The position numbers and the translations under genes were made by a program. A stretch of DNA of 64,000 nucleotides from Acinetobacter tianfuensis (GTDB lineage Bacteria > Pseudomonadota > Gammaproteobacteria > Pseudomonadales > Moraxellaceae), in assembly GCF_003611465.1 (NCBI RefSeq), contig NZ_RAXV01000001.1, positions 1-64,000 on the forward strand. Direction: 5' to 3'. The first letter of the stretch is position 1. Each line of letters starts with the position of its first letter. Shown here one piece after another: positions 39,316 to 48,690 of this stretch. Under the pieces are notes generated by a model, which was not told where the DNA came from, searched no databases, and saw nothing but the letters and a program-made list of their open reading frames with translations.

Positions 39316-40020
39316 TTAATCTACATAGACCGTAAATTCTTCGGCTGGGACACGCGGCGTAATAAAGGTGTTCACAATATCATTTGGATCTGCATAACCG
39401 AGCGCCATGCCGCAGATGAGCTCTTCATCTTCAGGAAAATGAAGTGTATTGGATACAATTTTATGAAAGTGATTCCATGCTGCTTGCGGGCAGGTATCTA
39501 AACCGCGAGCTTTGGCAGCCAGCATCACGTTTTGAATCATCATGGCAATATCCATTTTTGAACCAATGCCCATGGCTTTATTGACCGTAAAAAATAGCCC
39601 AACTGGCGCATCAAACAGCTCATAATTGCGCAGCTGCTGGCGCGCCATTTTTTCTTTTTCGCCTTTTTGAATATTCAGCAGGCCATAAAGCCCCCAGCCA
39701 TTTTCACGGCGGCGGTCAATAAAAGGTGAAATCCATTGTTCAGGATAATAAGCAAAAGTTTCTTGATGATGTTCAGCTAATGATGGCTTTTCAAACATTT
39801 GCAGCTGCGCATCACAGACCTGCCGAATAAGTTCTGCGCGTTTTTTGCCTTGTACTACATATACTTTCCAAGGCTGGGTATTGGTGCCCGAAGGTGCGCG
39901 GCTGGCAACTGTTAATATATCTTTCAATATTTCGGGACAGACGGGTTTGTCCAAATATGCACGTACTGAATGGCGTGAAGTAATGACTTGGTCTACAGCA
40001 TTTGCAAGCAGCTGATCCAT
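39316..40020 (-). CDS. Nitroreductase-family flavoprotein
   Basis: This 234-residue cytoplasmic FMN protein has the N-terminal ITSRHSVRAYLDKPV motif and SRAPSGTNTQPWKVYVV near 36-52, both FMN-binding hallmarks. The C-terminal GYADPNDIVNTF and PRVPAEEFTVYV are also typical. Likely it reduces nitroaromatics or quinones with NAD(P)H. It stands alone, with a large upstream region shared with the porin gene. Confidence 0.93.
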   Translation of the reverse strand: MDQLLANAVDQVITSRHSVRAYLDKPVCPEILKDILTVASRAPSGTNTQPWKVYVVQGKKRAELIRQVCDAQLQMFEKPSLAEHHQETFAYYPEQWISPFIDRRRENGWGLYGLLNIQKGEKEKMARQQLRNYELFDAPVGLFFTVNKAMGIGSKMDIAMMIQNVMLAAKARGLDTCPQAAWNHFHKIVSNTLHFPEDEELICGMALGYADPNDIVNTFITPRVPAEEFTVYVD

Positions 40021-40699
40021 ATTATTCCCTTATGATGTTTTCATTATTTGTTGTATTTACGGTTGTACTGCGGATTGTGCTTTTAAGCAAGCGGGCTTTG
40101 GAATACGGCTGCAGTTAAAAAATATGATGAAAGGGATATGTTAAAACAATCATAATAATATGCAAAATTAAGTATATTGATGGTATTTTTCTTTTCACAG
40201 CATTCGTGCATTTTGCAGTTTTATGACAGAGATCAATTATTTTTTTGCCAGCATAGGGAAATTGGCGAGTAAAACTTTAATGTTTATGCCAATTTTGTTT
40301 TTCAGTAAAATTTGCTTATAAGACCAAAGCACAGATAGTCAAGTACAGCAAGATTCGCTCAAATGCTATGCAGCGCATTTGGTTTAAAATTCAAGGACAT
40401 TGTTTTAAGCCAATTATCATTTAAAGAATGCGCACATTTAGGTTTGGTTTTTGCATAAATAATGAACTGAAAAATTTACCGTTGCTGAATCTTTGAGTGA
40501 ATAGAATAGTTTATATGATTAAATTATAAGACTAAGAGGTTTACTTGCGATTATTTGATATAGAATCGGCGAATTAGAAGGGATTATGAGTTTTTTGTCA
40601 GGATGATTGATCGTTAAAATTTATCATTAAACAAAAAAAACTGCATGCAATGCAGATCACTTTTGAAAAACTTTTGAATAAGATTTCTTTGGAGGAAAT
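40021..40699. other. Intergenic region between nitroreductase and DcaP-like porin genes
   Basis: About 680 bases, very AT-rich, must carry the divergent promoters. The palindrome CTGCAT-GCA-ATGCAG (40641-40655) sits about 45 bases before the porin start, followed by two copies of ACTTTTGAA. I see no coding frame. Confidence 0.55.
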
Positions 40700-42001
40700 A
40701 TGAAAGGTGTACAGCTTACAAAGCCAGTGCTTAAATATAGCTTAGCAGCAGCAGTTTCAGCAATTATGTTCAGCACGGCACATGCAGCTCCAGCTGAACA
40801 AAAGGAAATTGCACAGCTGCGCGCTGAAGTTGCAGAGCTTAAAGCGCTTATTCAGCAACAGCAGCAAGTACAAGTACAGCAGCAGTCAGAAATTCAACAA
40901 GTAAAAGCACGTCCAGCAGCTGCGCCAGCATCTTCTCCATTAGCGGGTCTTAAATCGAAGTCGGGCGCTGACATTAATGTTTACGGCTTTGTCCGCGGTG
41001 ATGCCAACTACATCATTGAAGGTGCAGATAATGACTTCGGCGGCGCGGCAAGCTCTACAAATAATGTAAGTGATAAATTGCGCGCAACAGCTAAAACAAC
41101 ACGTATTGGTTTAGATTTTAATACGAATGTTGGTGATGGCAATAAAGTCGGCGGTAAAGTTGAAGCTGACTTTGCCGATCCAGACAGCGTTAAAGGCGAA
41201 GGTTTCCGTATCCGCCATGCGTATTTAACTTATAACAATTGGTTATTTGGTCAAACAACTTCTAACTTCTTGTCTAATCATGCGCCAGAAATGATCGATT
41301 TCAATACGAACATTGGCGGCGGTACAGCACGTGTTCCGCAAGTTCGATATAACTATAAACTTGCGCCAGAAACACAGTTATTTGTTTCAGTTGAAGAAGG
41401 TGACAGTAAAGCTGTTGTAGCTAATGATCTTAGCTACCGTTTGCCGAACTTTACTGCAAAACTGACTCAAGCTTTTGCTGATGGCAAAGGTACAGCTTCA
41501 GCTCGTGCTTTGGTTGAAAACTACAAATCGCAAGCAGCCAATGACACTGAAACTGGCTGGGGCGTAGCAGCAGGTACTAGCTATGCGGTGAATGAACAGC
41601 TTAAATTGACTGGTGACGTTTCTTATTCACAAGGCAACAGCAACTACTTATATGGCGCAAATGCAGCATATATTGTTGATGGTAAAAACATTGAACAAAA
41701 TGAATTTACGGCTGTACAAGTGGGTGCAACCTATAAATTTAACGAAAAACTTCGTTCAACTTTAGGTTATGGCATTATTTTAGCGGATGACGATACTAAG
41801 TATGCAAAAACGCTTAAGGCTGCTTCAGATGTCAGTGCAAATGCCAACAAAGAAGTACAACAAGCTTGGTTAAATATTATTTATTCACCAGTTAAACCGA
41901 TTGAGCTTGGCCTTGAATATGTTGACGGTAAACGTGAAACATTTGCTGGCCGCTCATATAATGATGACCGTGTAGGTTTTATGGCTAAATACAGCTTTTA
42001 A
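40700..42001 (+). CDS. dcaP: DcaP-like outer-membrane porin
   Basis: This 433-residue outer-membrane protein has a signal peptide ending THAAPA near residue 31. A helical coiled coil rich in Gln follows (QQQQQVQVQQQ), then an Ala/Pro-rich link and the beta-barrel (INVYGFVRGDANYI onward) ending in a C-terminal aromatic residue (KYSF). This arrangement is the DcaP family, dicarboxylate or phthalate-related diffusion channels that are abundant in Acinetobacter envelopes. The RBS TGGAGGAAA is strong. A terminator follows. Confidence 0.92.
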   Translation: MKGVQLTKPVLKYSLAAAVSAIMFSTAHAAPAEQKEIAQLRAEVAELKALIQQQQQVQVQQQSEIQQVKARPAAAPASSPLAGLKSKSGADINVYGFVRGDANYIIEGADNDFGGAASSTNNVSDKLRATAKTTRIGLDFNTNVGDGNKVGGKVEADFADPDSVKGEGFRIRHAYLTYNNWLFGQTTSNFLSNHAPEMIDFNTNIGGGTARVPQVRYNYKLAPETQLFVSVEEGDSKAVVANDLSYRLPNFTAKLTQAFADGKGTASARALVENYKSQAANDTETGWGVAAGTSYAVNEQLKLTGDVSYSQGNSNYLYGANAAYIVDGKNIEQNEFTAVQVGATYKFNEKLRSTLGYGIILADDDTKYAKTLKAASDVSANANKEVQQAWLNIIYSPVKPIELGLEYVDGKRETFAGRSYNDDRVGFMAKYSF

Positions 42002-42021
42002 TTAGTCAAAGTTAAGTGCTT

Positions 42022-42060
42022 TAAAAAAGAGGCAGGAGCAATAAGCTCCTGCTTTTTTGT
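42022..42060 (+). terminator. Terminator after dcaP
   Basis: GCAGGAGC and GCTCCTGC arms are followed by a T-run. Confidence 0.88.
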
Positions 42061-42483
42061 CTAAAGATTCACCAAGGCTGCTGTGTTGAGGATATTAAGA
42101 CCTAAAAGAAATTACAGTTATTTCTTCGAAATATTGTAAAAAAATAAAGAAATTTTTCAAAAAAACTGCATAATGTCTGCCTTTTATTCATATTGAGCAA
42201 TTCTCGGGGAGTTTTCCGTATCAATATGAAATGGATTTTTGCTTTAAATCAGCGATATTCATCATTCCTGCTCTAACCAATGGGCATCGCGTTCATCTTG
42301 ATTGGCTTCACATTAGCTTCGGGGTGAGTTTTGCATCTGATGGCTGGCGCAAATGTCGTTATTCTAAATTTATAGATTTAAATGAACCTTTCTTAAGTTA
42401 CTAAAAATACATTGAGGAAGAGGGGGAATTTATTATTTATAGGAGTAATAACAACAATTAAGCTGGCCTTAAGGACAAATATT
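42061..42483 (+). other. Leader/intergenic region before gltS
   Basis: This gap of about 420 bases contains the perfect 10-base inverted repeat described separately and a purine-rich stretch (GAGGAAGAGGGGGAA) near 42414. A leading in-frame extension of GltS is possible from a TTG at 42412 but is not needed. No other frame is convincing. Confidence 0.5.
42187..42230 (+). repeat. Inverted repeat in the gltS leader
   Basis: TTCATATTGA (42187-42196) and TCAATATGAA (42221-42230) are perfect inverted copies. The 24-base interior contains an inner CGGGGA-type / TTCCG-type stem. As RNA this could be a two-part hairpin; as DNA it could be an operator. Confidence 0.6.
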
Positions 42484-43725
42484 ATGGAATTTACATTTAA
42501 CGCTTTTTACACCCTTATAGCCGCGGTAATTGTACTGCTGTTAGGGCGATTTCTCGTTAATAACATTGATTTTTTAAAGCGCTATAACATTCCTGAGCCA
42601 GTTGCAGGCGGTTTAGTTGCTGCTATTCTTTCTCTTCTTGTACATAGTCTGTGGGGCTACAGTATTACGACAAGCAGTCAGCTGCAAACCAGCTTTATGC
42701 TTATCTTCTTTGCTTCCATTGGCCTAAGCGCAAACTTTGCTAAGTTAAAAGAAGGCGGTCTTGGCCTTGTGATCTTCCTTGTTGCAGTCGCTACATTTAT
42801 TGTGGTGCAAAATGCGGTAGGTATCAGCTTAGCGACATTATTAGGCATTGATCCTTTAATTGGCCTGATAGCAGGTTCAATTACGCTGACTGGCGGTCAT
42901 GGCACTGCAGGTGCATGGGGTGAAATTTTAGAGACGCAGCATGGCATTCAGGGCGCATTAGCGCTAGGTATGGCAAGCGCCACATTCGGTTTGATTATTG
43001 GCGGTATTATTGGCGGGCCTTTGGCTAAATTGCTGATTAACCGTTATCAGCTTTCTTCTCCCCGCACGCAAGAACAGATCAATACGAGCAATGAAACGCC
43101 TTTGGCTGATATTAATTCAACAGAATATGTGCCGTTTGAATATCCTCACCGTGTGCGTTTAATTACAGCGGATAATGCGATTACAACTTTAGGTTTATTT
43201 GCAGGCTGTTTAGCATTTGCTGAGTTTATGACGGGTTTCAGTAAAGGCACAGCATTTGAGCTGCCGACATTTGTTTGGGCGCTTGCAGGCGGCGTAATCT
43301 TACGTAATGTGCTTGAAGGTATTTTTAAAGTTCAAATCTTTGACCGAGCGATTGATGTATTTGGCAATGCTTCATTATCTTTATATTTAGCAATGGCTTT
43401 GCTGTCTTTAAAATTATGGCAATTGGCTGACTTAGCAGGTCCTCTAGTTGTAATTTTAGGCGCTCAAACCATTACGATGGCATTGTATGCTGCATTTATT
43501 ACCTTCCGTGTGATGGGTAAAAATTATGATGCTGCGGTGCTGGCAGCCGGTCATTGCGGCTTTGGTATGGGAGCTACGCCAACTGCGGTTGCGAATATGC
43601 AAGCGATTACCAATATGTATGGCCCATCGCACAAAGCATTTTTAATCGTGCCTTTATGCGGTGCGTTCTTTGTTGACTTAATTAATGCAACAGTGATTCA
43701 GTTAGTACTGAAGTTTATTGCTTAA
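42484..43725 (+). CDS. gltS: Sodium/glutamate symporter
   Basis: This 413-residue membrane protein of the ESS family (GltS) imports glutamate with sodium. The repeats with GGLVAAILSLLVHS, the SITLTGGHGTAGAWG pore-loop near 135-150 and its second copy AAGHCGFGMGATPTAVANM near 355-375 are characteristic. The in-frame frame extends to 42412 (TTG), but AAGGA eight bases before this ATG fixes the start. A terminator separates it from the following symporter. Confidence 0.94.
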   Translation: MEFTFNAFYTLIAAVIVLLLGRFLVNNIDFLKRYNIPEPVAGGLVAAILSLLVHSLWGYSITTSSQLQTSFMLIFFASIGLSANFAKLKEGGLGLVIFLVAVATFIVVQNAVGISLATLLGIDPLIGLIAGSITLTGGHGTAGAWGEILETQHGIQGALALGMASATFGLIIGGIIGGPLAKLLINRYQLSSPRTQEQINTSNETPLADINSTEYVPFEYPHRVRLITADNAITTLGLFAGCLAFAEFMTGFSKGTAFELPTFVWALAGGVILRNVLEGIFKVQIFDRAIDVFGNASLSLYLAMALLSLKLWQLADLAGPLVVILGAQTITMALYAAFITFRVMGKNYDAAVLAAGHCGFGMGATPTAVANMQAITNMYGPSHKAFLIVPLCGAFFVDLINATVIQLVLKFIA

Positions 43726-43730
43726 CAGTT

Positions 43731-43760
43731 TAAAAAAGCCTCGGTAGAGGCTTTTTTTAT
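43731..43760. terminator. Terminator between gltS and the AGCS gene
   Basis: AAGCCTC and GAGGCTT arms are followed by a T-run. Confidence 0.85.
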
Positions 43761-43791
43761 ATAAAAATATATTGCTTATCAGGAGTTGGAA

Positions 43792-45267
43792 ATGAATGAT
43801 CAGCTAAATGAAACGCTGTTAGGCTGGATTGACGCGTTAAATACACCGCTCTGGAATTTCCTTGTGATTTTCTTAGTTGCAGTTGGCCTTTTTTATACGA
43901 TTGCAACGGGTGCAGTACAATTACGCCTTTTTTGGCAGAGTATTAAAGTCATGAAGGGCAGCCGTAAGGCTGGTGATGATGATCATGGCATTACCCCTTT
44001 TCAGGCTTTTGTAACGGGTTTGGCCAGCCGTGTAGGTGTCGGCAATGTTGCTGGTGTAGCGATTGCGATTGCAATTGGCGGCCCCGGCGCTGTTTTTTGG
44101 ATGTGGATGACCGCATTTCTAGGCATGAGCTCTGCATTTGTAGAGTCTTCTTTGGCCCAGCTGTTTAAAGTGCGTGACAGTCAAAACAAACAATTCCGCG
44201 GCGGCCCTGCATACTATATTAGCCAAGGCTTAAAGCAAAAATGGTTAGGTATCGTCTTTGCTGTAGCTTTGATTTCGACCTATGGTTTTGTATTTAACGC
44301 CGTACAGGCGAATGCAATTATTGGGGCGACTTCACACGCATGGGGCTGGGATAAAGCGAATGTCAGCTTTAACCTTGGCGGTCTAGAGCTGGTGATTTCA
44401 TGGGTTGGCTTATTTTTAGTGCTGATTACAGCCTGCATTATTTTTGGCGGCATTAAACGTATTGCTCAAGTTGCTGAACGCTTTGTGCCGTTTATGGCAT
44501 TTTTATATTTGGCAGTCGCGCTGTATATCGCAGTCATTAACATTGATATGCTGCCAGGCATCTTCCAGCTGATTTTCAGCAAGGCCTTTGAATTTGAAGC
44601 TGCTGCAGGCGGTTTCTTTGGTTCAATGATTTCTATGGCAATGATGATGGGCATTAAACGCGGCCTGTTTTCAAATGAAGCCGGCATGGGGTCTGCGCCG
44701 AATGCTGCAGCTGCTTCTGATGTGAAGCATCCAGTGAATCAAGGCTTGGTACAAATGCTGGGTGTATTTGTAGATACCTTTGTGGTGTGTTCATGTACAG
44801 CCATTATTATTTTGGCTTCAGGACTGTACGAAAATGCAGGATTTGAAGGTGTGGCTTTGACGCAAATGGCGCTGGAAAGTCAAATAGGCTCATGGGGCGA
44901 TGATTTCTTAGCGGTTATTCTGTTCTTATTTGCGTATTCATCTGTCATTGGCAACTATGCGTATGCAGAAGGCAATGTGCAGTTTATCAATAACAGCCCG
45001 AAGGTCATGATGGTGTTCCGAGTGCTGGTTCTGGTGATGGTGTATTTTGGCGCGGTTATGAGTGTGCCTGTGATTTGGAACTTGGCGGATTTGTTTATGG
45101 GCGTTATGGCCAGCATTAACCTATTTGCTATTTTACTGCTGACGCCGTTCTTACTGATGCTGTTAAAAGACTACGTTGGACAGCTGAAACAAGGTGTGCA
45201 AGAGCCAGTCTTTAAATTGGATAATCATCCAAAGTTTAAAGAAAAAGTTGATTCAGACATTTGGTAA
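43792..45267 (+). CDS. AGCS-family alanine/glycine:cation symporter
   Basis: This 491-residue inner-membrane protein of the alanine/glycine-sodium symporter family shows the GVGNVAGVAIAIAIGGPGAVFWMW block near 82-105, followed by MWMTAFLGMSSAFVESSLAQ, and later GLFSNEAGMGSAPNAAAASDVKHP near 285-310. All are family signatures. The ATG follows AGGAG by six bases; a TTG six bases upstream was rejected. It may use sodium to import alanine or glycine. A terminator follows. Confidence 0.95.
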   Translation: MNDQLNETLLGWIDALNTPLWNFLVIFLVAVGLFYTIATGAVQLRLFWQSIKVMKGSRKAGDDDHGITPFQAFVTGLASRVGVGNVAGVAIAIAIGGPGAVFWMWMTAFLGMSSAFVESSLAQLFKVRDSQNKQFRGGPAYYISQGLKQKWLGIVFAVALISTYGFVFNAVQANAIIGATSHAWGWDKANVSFNLGGLELVISWVGLFLVLITACIIFGGIKRIAQVAERFVPFMAFLYLAVALYIAVINIDMLPGIFQLIFSKAFEFEAAAGGFFGSMISMAMMMGIKRGLFSNEAGMGSAPNAAAASDVKHPVNQGLVQMLGVFVDTFVVCSCTAIIILASGLYENAGFEGVALTQMALESQIGSWGDDFLAVILFLFAYSSVIGNYAYAEGNVQFINNSPKVMMVFRVLVLVMVYFGAVMSVPVIWNLADLFMGVMASINLFAILLLTPFLLMLLKDYVGQLKQGVQEPVFKLDNHPKFKEKVDSDIW

Positions 45268-45288
45268 TCTTGAACATGCTTTGTTAAT

Positions 45289-45318
45289 AAAAAAGCTCCT
45301 GTAAAGGGGCTTTTTTAT
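45289..45318 (+). terminator. Terminator after the AGCS gene
   Basis: AAAGCTCCT and AGGGGCTTTT arms are imperfect but GC-rich, with a T-run after. Confidence 0.75.
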
Positions 45319-45514
45319 ACGTTCTAGATATTTAAATAAAATGGATACAGGGGGGATGGCAGCTGTTCATTAAAAATAGGCAGTCAGAAGCAGCGCTGGT
45401 CGAAAAAGCATTTTTTGCGTTAAATTGGCCAGTATAATAAAGCCAGATGGCAGTTTAACGAATCATAACAATTATTTGAAAATGATTGATTAGACTATGT
45501 TTCACTAAAAGAAA

Positions 45515-46540
45515 ATGAATAATGAGCGGAAATTTGCAGTGAAGATCAAAACGGCATTCTTGGCATTGATGATGGCTGGCTTAGCAGGCTGCCAAAGTAT
45601 CCGTCCTAGCTCAGACGTAAATGCGGCGCTGCAGCCTTTAGAGCCCGAACCTGCAGCATTAGCGCCAGCAGATGCCTATGCAGGGCCAAACCGAATTGAC
45701 TTTAGACTGCTCAAAAAACAAGAACATCGTCCGATTATTGCATTGGTGCTGGGCAGCGGCGGTGCCCGCGGCTATGCGCATATCGGTGTTATAGAAGTGC
45801 TGGAACAGCACGGTATTCGTCCAGACTTCATTGTGGGTACAAGCGCGGGCAGTATTGCCGGTTCGATTTATGCATCGGGTAAGACAGCGAATGAACTGAG
45901 AAAAATTGCTTTAGAGATGAAACCTGCCGATGTGCGTGAAATTCGCTTAGACATGAAAGGTGTTTTAGATGGAAAAAAAGTAGAAGATTATGTGAATGCA
46001 CAGGTGAATAATACACCGCTGGATTTGCTTAAAATTCCAATGTACGTGGTCGCGACTGAACTCACTGAAGGCAAAAAAATGGTCTTTAATGCGGGCAATA
46101 CGGGGCAGGCTGTCCGTGCATCTGTTTCTATACCCAGTATGTTTATTCCAGCAAAAATCCAGCAGGCTGAATATGTTGATGGCGGATTAGTCAGCCCCGT
46201 CCCTGTAGATACCGCACGTGAACTGGGTGCAGATATTGTTATTGCGGTGGATATTTTAGCGAAGCCTATTCATACCGAAACCTCAAATGTTTGGGGCTTG
46301 TTCAATCAAAATATTAATATCATGCAGTTCTATTTAGCCAAAGAAGAATTGAAGCGCGCTGATGTAGTAATACAGCCGGATATTCGTGAAAAAGCGCATA
46401 TTTTTGATGTCAAAGGCCGTGAAGCGACTATGCAGGCTGGAGTTGAGGCTGCCGAGTTAAAACTGGCGGAGATATCACAATCATTTGCGAAGCATAATTA
46501 TGAGAAAGGCCACAGCATTCCTTATAGTGCGAAAAAGTAA
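45515..46540 (+). CDS. Patatin-like phospholipase lipoprotein (RssA-like)
   Basis: This 341-residue protein contains the patatin domain: glycine-rich oxyanion loop VLGSGGARGYAH near 78, the nucleophile elbow GTSAGS near 107 with the serine, and the catalytic aspartate in DGGLVSPVPVD near 215-225. An N-terminal lipobox (LAGC) makes it a lipoprotein. A GTG 24 bases downstream has a plausible RBS and gives a shorter, more usual signal; the ATG was kept as it is the first. Lipid hydrolysis in the periplasm or outer membrane is likely but not shown. Confidence 0.9.
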   Translation: MNNERKFAVKIKTAFLALMMAGLAGCQSIRPSSDVNAALQPLEPEPAALAPADAYAGPNRIDFRLLKKQEHRPIIALVLGSGGARGYAHIGVIEVLEQHGIRPDFIVGTSAGSIAGSIYASGKTANELRKIALEMKPADVREIRLDMKGVLDGKKVEDYVNAQVNNTPLDLLKIPMYVVATELTEGKKMVFNAGNTGQAVRASVSIPSMFIPAKIQQAEYVDGGLVSPVPVDTARELGADIVIAVDILAKPIHTETSNVWGLFNQNINIMQFYLAKEELKRADVVIQPDIREKAHIFDVKGREATMQAGVEAAELKLAEISQSFAKHNYEKGHSIPYSAKK

Positions 46541-46909
46541 GTTTAGTCCAAACCTCCGTACAGGATTGCGTGTCCTGTATAGATTTGTATAAATTAAGAT
46601 CAAACAGGCTGTCCGCATTAAGTCGTAGATGCGGGATGTATAAGTGTTTAAATGTTTTGTCTTTGGATAATAAATAATAAAAAGATATATATGAAAGGAT
46701 GAATAAAAATTTAAGTTATTGTATTTGCAGAAGTCTGTATAGGGTTATAATAAATCATAGATATTATTGATAATAGCTTCTATATAATACAATATTTATA
46801 TTTAATTTGATAATTCACTTGTTTAAGTTTACCCAGTATTTGAAAACATCTAGACTGAGCGTCAATCATTAATAGTCTTAGCCAATAATTTCGATAAAGG
46901 TAAATGCTT
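46541..46909 (+). other. Intergenic region with hairpin
   Basis: TACAGGA (46559-46565) and TCCTGTA (46573-46579) form a 7-base-pair hairpin just after the patatin gene, perhaps a weak terminator. The rest is highly AT-rich without a long frame. Confidence 0.5.
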
Positions 46910-47083
46910 ATGCAAACATTTCAAATTGGCCAGAAAGTGGCGTTTTCCTCAATGCCAAATTACGAGTTTGTCATTAAAGAAACCAAAATTGACGGCTCAT
47001 ATGTGCTGGAAACTCAGCTGGGAAGCGGTCAAATATTAAGCTATGATAATGTGTCTGTAGAAATGCTGAAAATTTTAGATTAA
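46910..47083 (+). CDS. 57-residue conserved-looking small protein
   Basis: A frame of 57 codons, shorter than usual reporting limits, starts with ATG and has AAAGG about nine bases upstream. The product begins MQTFQIGQKVAFSS and has an alternating pattern with charged turns (KETKIDGSYVLETQLGSGQILSYDNV) ending LKILD. This is the style of a small folded SH3-like or beta-barrel protein, not random translation. I do not recognise the family. An in-frame ATG six bases earlier has poorer RBS spacing. Confidence 0.62.
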   Translation: MQTFQIGQKVAFSSMPNYEFVIKETKIDGSYVLETQLGSGQILSYDNVSVEMLKILD

Positions 47084-47369
47084 AGCAATGCAAACTATTA
47101 ACATTCAATTCAGGCTGTTCAGTGTCAATTTAGTACACCGATTAAGCGCTTTAAGTATCCGCCTAAAAGGCTTTTATTTTTATGTTTTTAAAATTAAATT
47201 GCTGAAAGTGCTGTTATTTAGCAGCCTTTGTATATATTTTTTTGAATGATGCAGGAATCATTATAAATAATAATGATGATTTAATTGCCGTTTTTGACAT
47301 TTTATTTGCTGCAAAAAAGTTATAATAATCTATATATTCATTGTTCTATCACGAGCCCAGAGAAACGCG

Positions 47370-47891
47370 ATGTCACCATTAGATCAAATTGCTGCAGCAT
47401 CTGACGATCAATCTGAATTGTCCATGTCGGTTTTGATGACCCCAGATATGGCAAACTTTTCAGGCAATGTACATGGCGGCACGATTCTAAAGCTTCTGGA
47501 TCAGGTTGCTTATGCATGTGCAAGCCGTTTTTCAGGCAGCTATGTTGTGACGCTATCTGTAGATAAAGTGAATTTTAAAGAGCCGATTCATGTGGGAGAG
47601 TTGGTAACTTTTCTTGCAAGTGTAAACCATGTAGGCCGAACCTCTATGGAAATTGGTATTCGTGTAGAAGCGCAAAATATTCAAAAGCGTACTGTGCGTC
47701 ATACCAACAGTTGCTATTTCACGATGGTTGCAGTCGATGAAAATGGCAAACCAAAACCAATTCCGCAATTAAATTTGGATAACGATTGGAAGCGCTGCCG
47801 TTTTGAAGCTGCTGAACACCGTAAAATTGCCCGTTTGCAGGAAAATCATCATCCATCATGCAGCATTTATAAAAAATCTAAGCCGAACTGA
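47370..47891 (+). CDS. Hotdog-fold acyl-CoA thioesterase
   Basis: This 173-residue enzyme belongs to the YciA/BACH-like hotdog family. NVHGGTILKLLDQVAYACASRF near 33-54 contains the typical catalytic region (Asp after the helix), followed by DKVNFKEPIHVGELVTFLASV near 66-86. It hydrolyses acyl-CoA in the cytoplasm. A Lys-rich tail follows. The gene is preceded by a 286-base gap and followed by a terminator. Confidence 0.93.
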   Translation: MSPLDQIAAASDDQSELSMSVLMTPDMANFSGNVHGGTILKLLDQVAYACASRFSGSYVVTLSVDKVNFKEPIHVGELVTFLASVNHVGRTSMEIGIRVEAQNIQKRTVRHTNSCYFTMVAVDENGKPKPIPQLNLDNDWKRCRFEAAEHRKIARLQENHHPSCSIYKKSKPN

Positions 47892-47913
47892 TACGGCTAT
47901 AAGTGAAATTGCA

Positions 47914-47946
47914 TAAAAAAAGACCGCTCTGGCGGTCTTTTTTTAT
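47914..47946 (+). terminator. Terminator after the thioesterase gene
   Basis: AAGACCGC and GCGGTCTT arms are flanked by an A-run and T-run. Confidence 0.9.
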
Positions 47947-48061
47947 GTAAAAGTGCGGAGTTCATTGTTCCTTGGGATACAGAATTTAAGCGATTATTCC
48001 ACTAAAGTTTAGCGCTTATGATGGAAAAAAACATAGTGAATAGCATCAAATTTGGCTAAAA

Positions 48062-48083
48062 TGAAACGATACGTATCGTTTCA
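48062..48083. promoter_or_regulatory. Perfect 22-bp palindrome, probable TetR operator
   Basis: The sequence TGAAACGATAC / GTATCGTTTCA is a perfect inverted repeat, centred 24 bases before the TetR gene. The size and position fit an autoregulatory TetR operator controlling the TetR-MFS-LysR cassette. Confidence 0.8.
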
Positions 48084-48095
48084 ATATCAAGTGCC

Positions 48096-48686
48096 ATGAC
48101 TGCAGCGAATATTTTTATGAATGAAACCGAAAAAACATCTAAACGTAAACAATGCATATTGCGGGCAGTGAATGAAGCGCTGGCGGAAGTGGATTACAGC
48201 AAGCTCAGCATTGAAGATATTGCGTCTAGAGCAGGTGTCGGCAAATCCACCATATACCGCTGGTGGAAACATAAGTCGGACTTGGTGTTTGAAACATTTA
48301 AAGAAAATACGGCTTCAGTGTTCGAGTTGGAATTTGATAAAAGTCTGCAATACAACTTGTCACAGCAGCTGCTGAAGCTGTCTATGGCATTAAATCAGCA
48401 GGCGGGGCGAGCGCTATTGGTTGTAATGGCTGAAAACCGTGAGGCTGCCGGTGATTTTTTTAAGCAGTATTTGCTGCCGCGCCGTGAACAGACTCGAAAG
48501 CTGATTCAGCTGTCTATAGAGCGTCAGGAAATTCGGGCGGACTACGATTTTGAAACCATGCTGGATATGCTGTATGCAGCGGTTCATTATCAGATTATTT
48601 TTTTCAACTGTGTACCGGATGAGGCATATGTTGAAAAATTGGTAACGGTGTCTTTAGCGCCTATTATGATGAATAAGGCGGACTGA
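48096..48686 (+). CDS. TetR-family transcriptional regulator
   Basis: This 196-residue regulator has an N-terminal helix-turn-helix (IEDIASRAGVGKSTIYRWWKHKSDLVFETF near 45-75) and a variable ligand-binding part. It sits immediately behind a perfect 22-base palindrome and in front of an MFS exporter (five bases away), so it probably represses its own operon until it binds a ligand. The start is uncertain: this ATG has no clear RBS; the alternative ATG at 48117 gives MNETEKTSKRK. Confidence 0.93.
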   Translation: MTAANIFMNETEKTSKRKQCILRAVNEALAEVDYSKLSIEDIASRAGVGKSTIYRWWKHKSDLVFETFKENTASVFELEFDKSLQYNLSQQLLKLSMALNQQAGRALLVVMAENREAAGDFFKQYLLPRREQTRKLIQLSIERQEIRADYDFETMLDMLYAAVHYQIIFFNCVPDEAYVEKLVTVSLAPIMMNKAD

Positions 48687-48690
48687 AGCG

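Noticed and set aside
39214..39501. 95-codon frame rich in cysteine
   Set aside because: It runs antisense into the nitroreductase gene and is best explained as a shadow frame.
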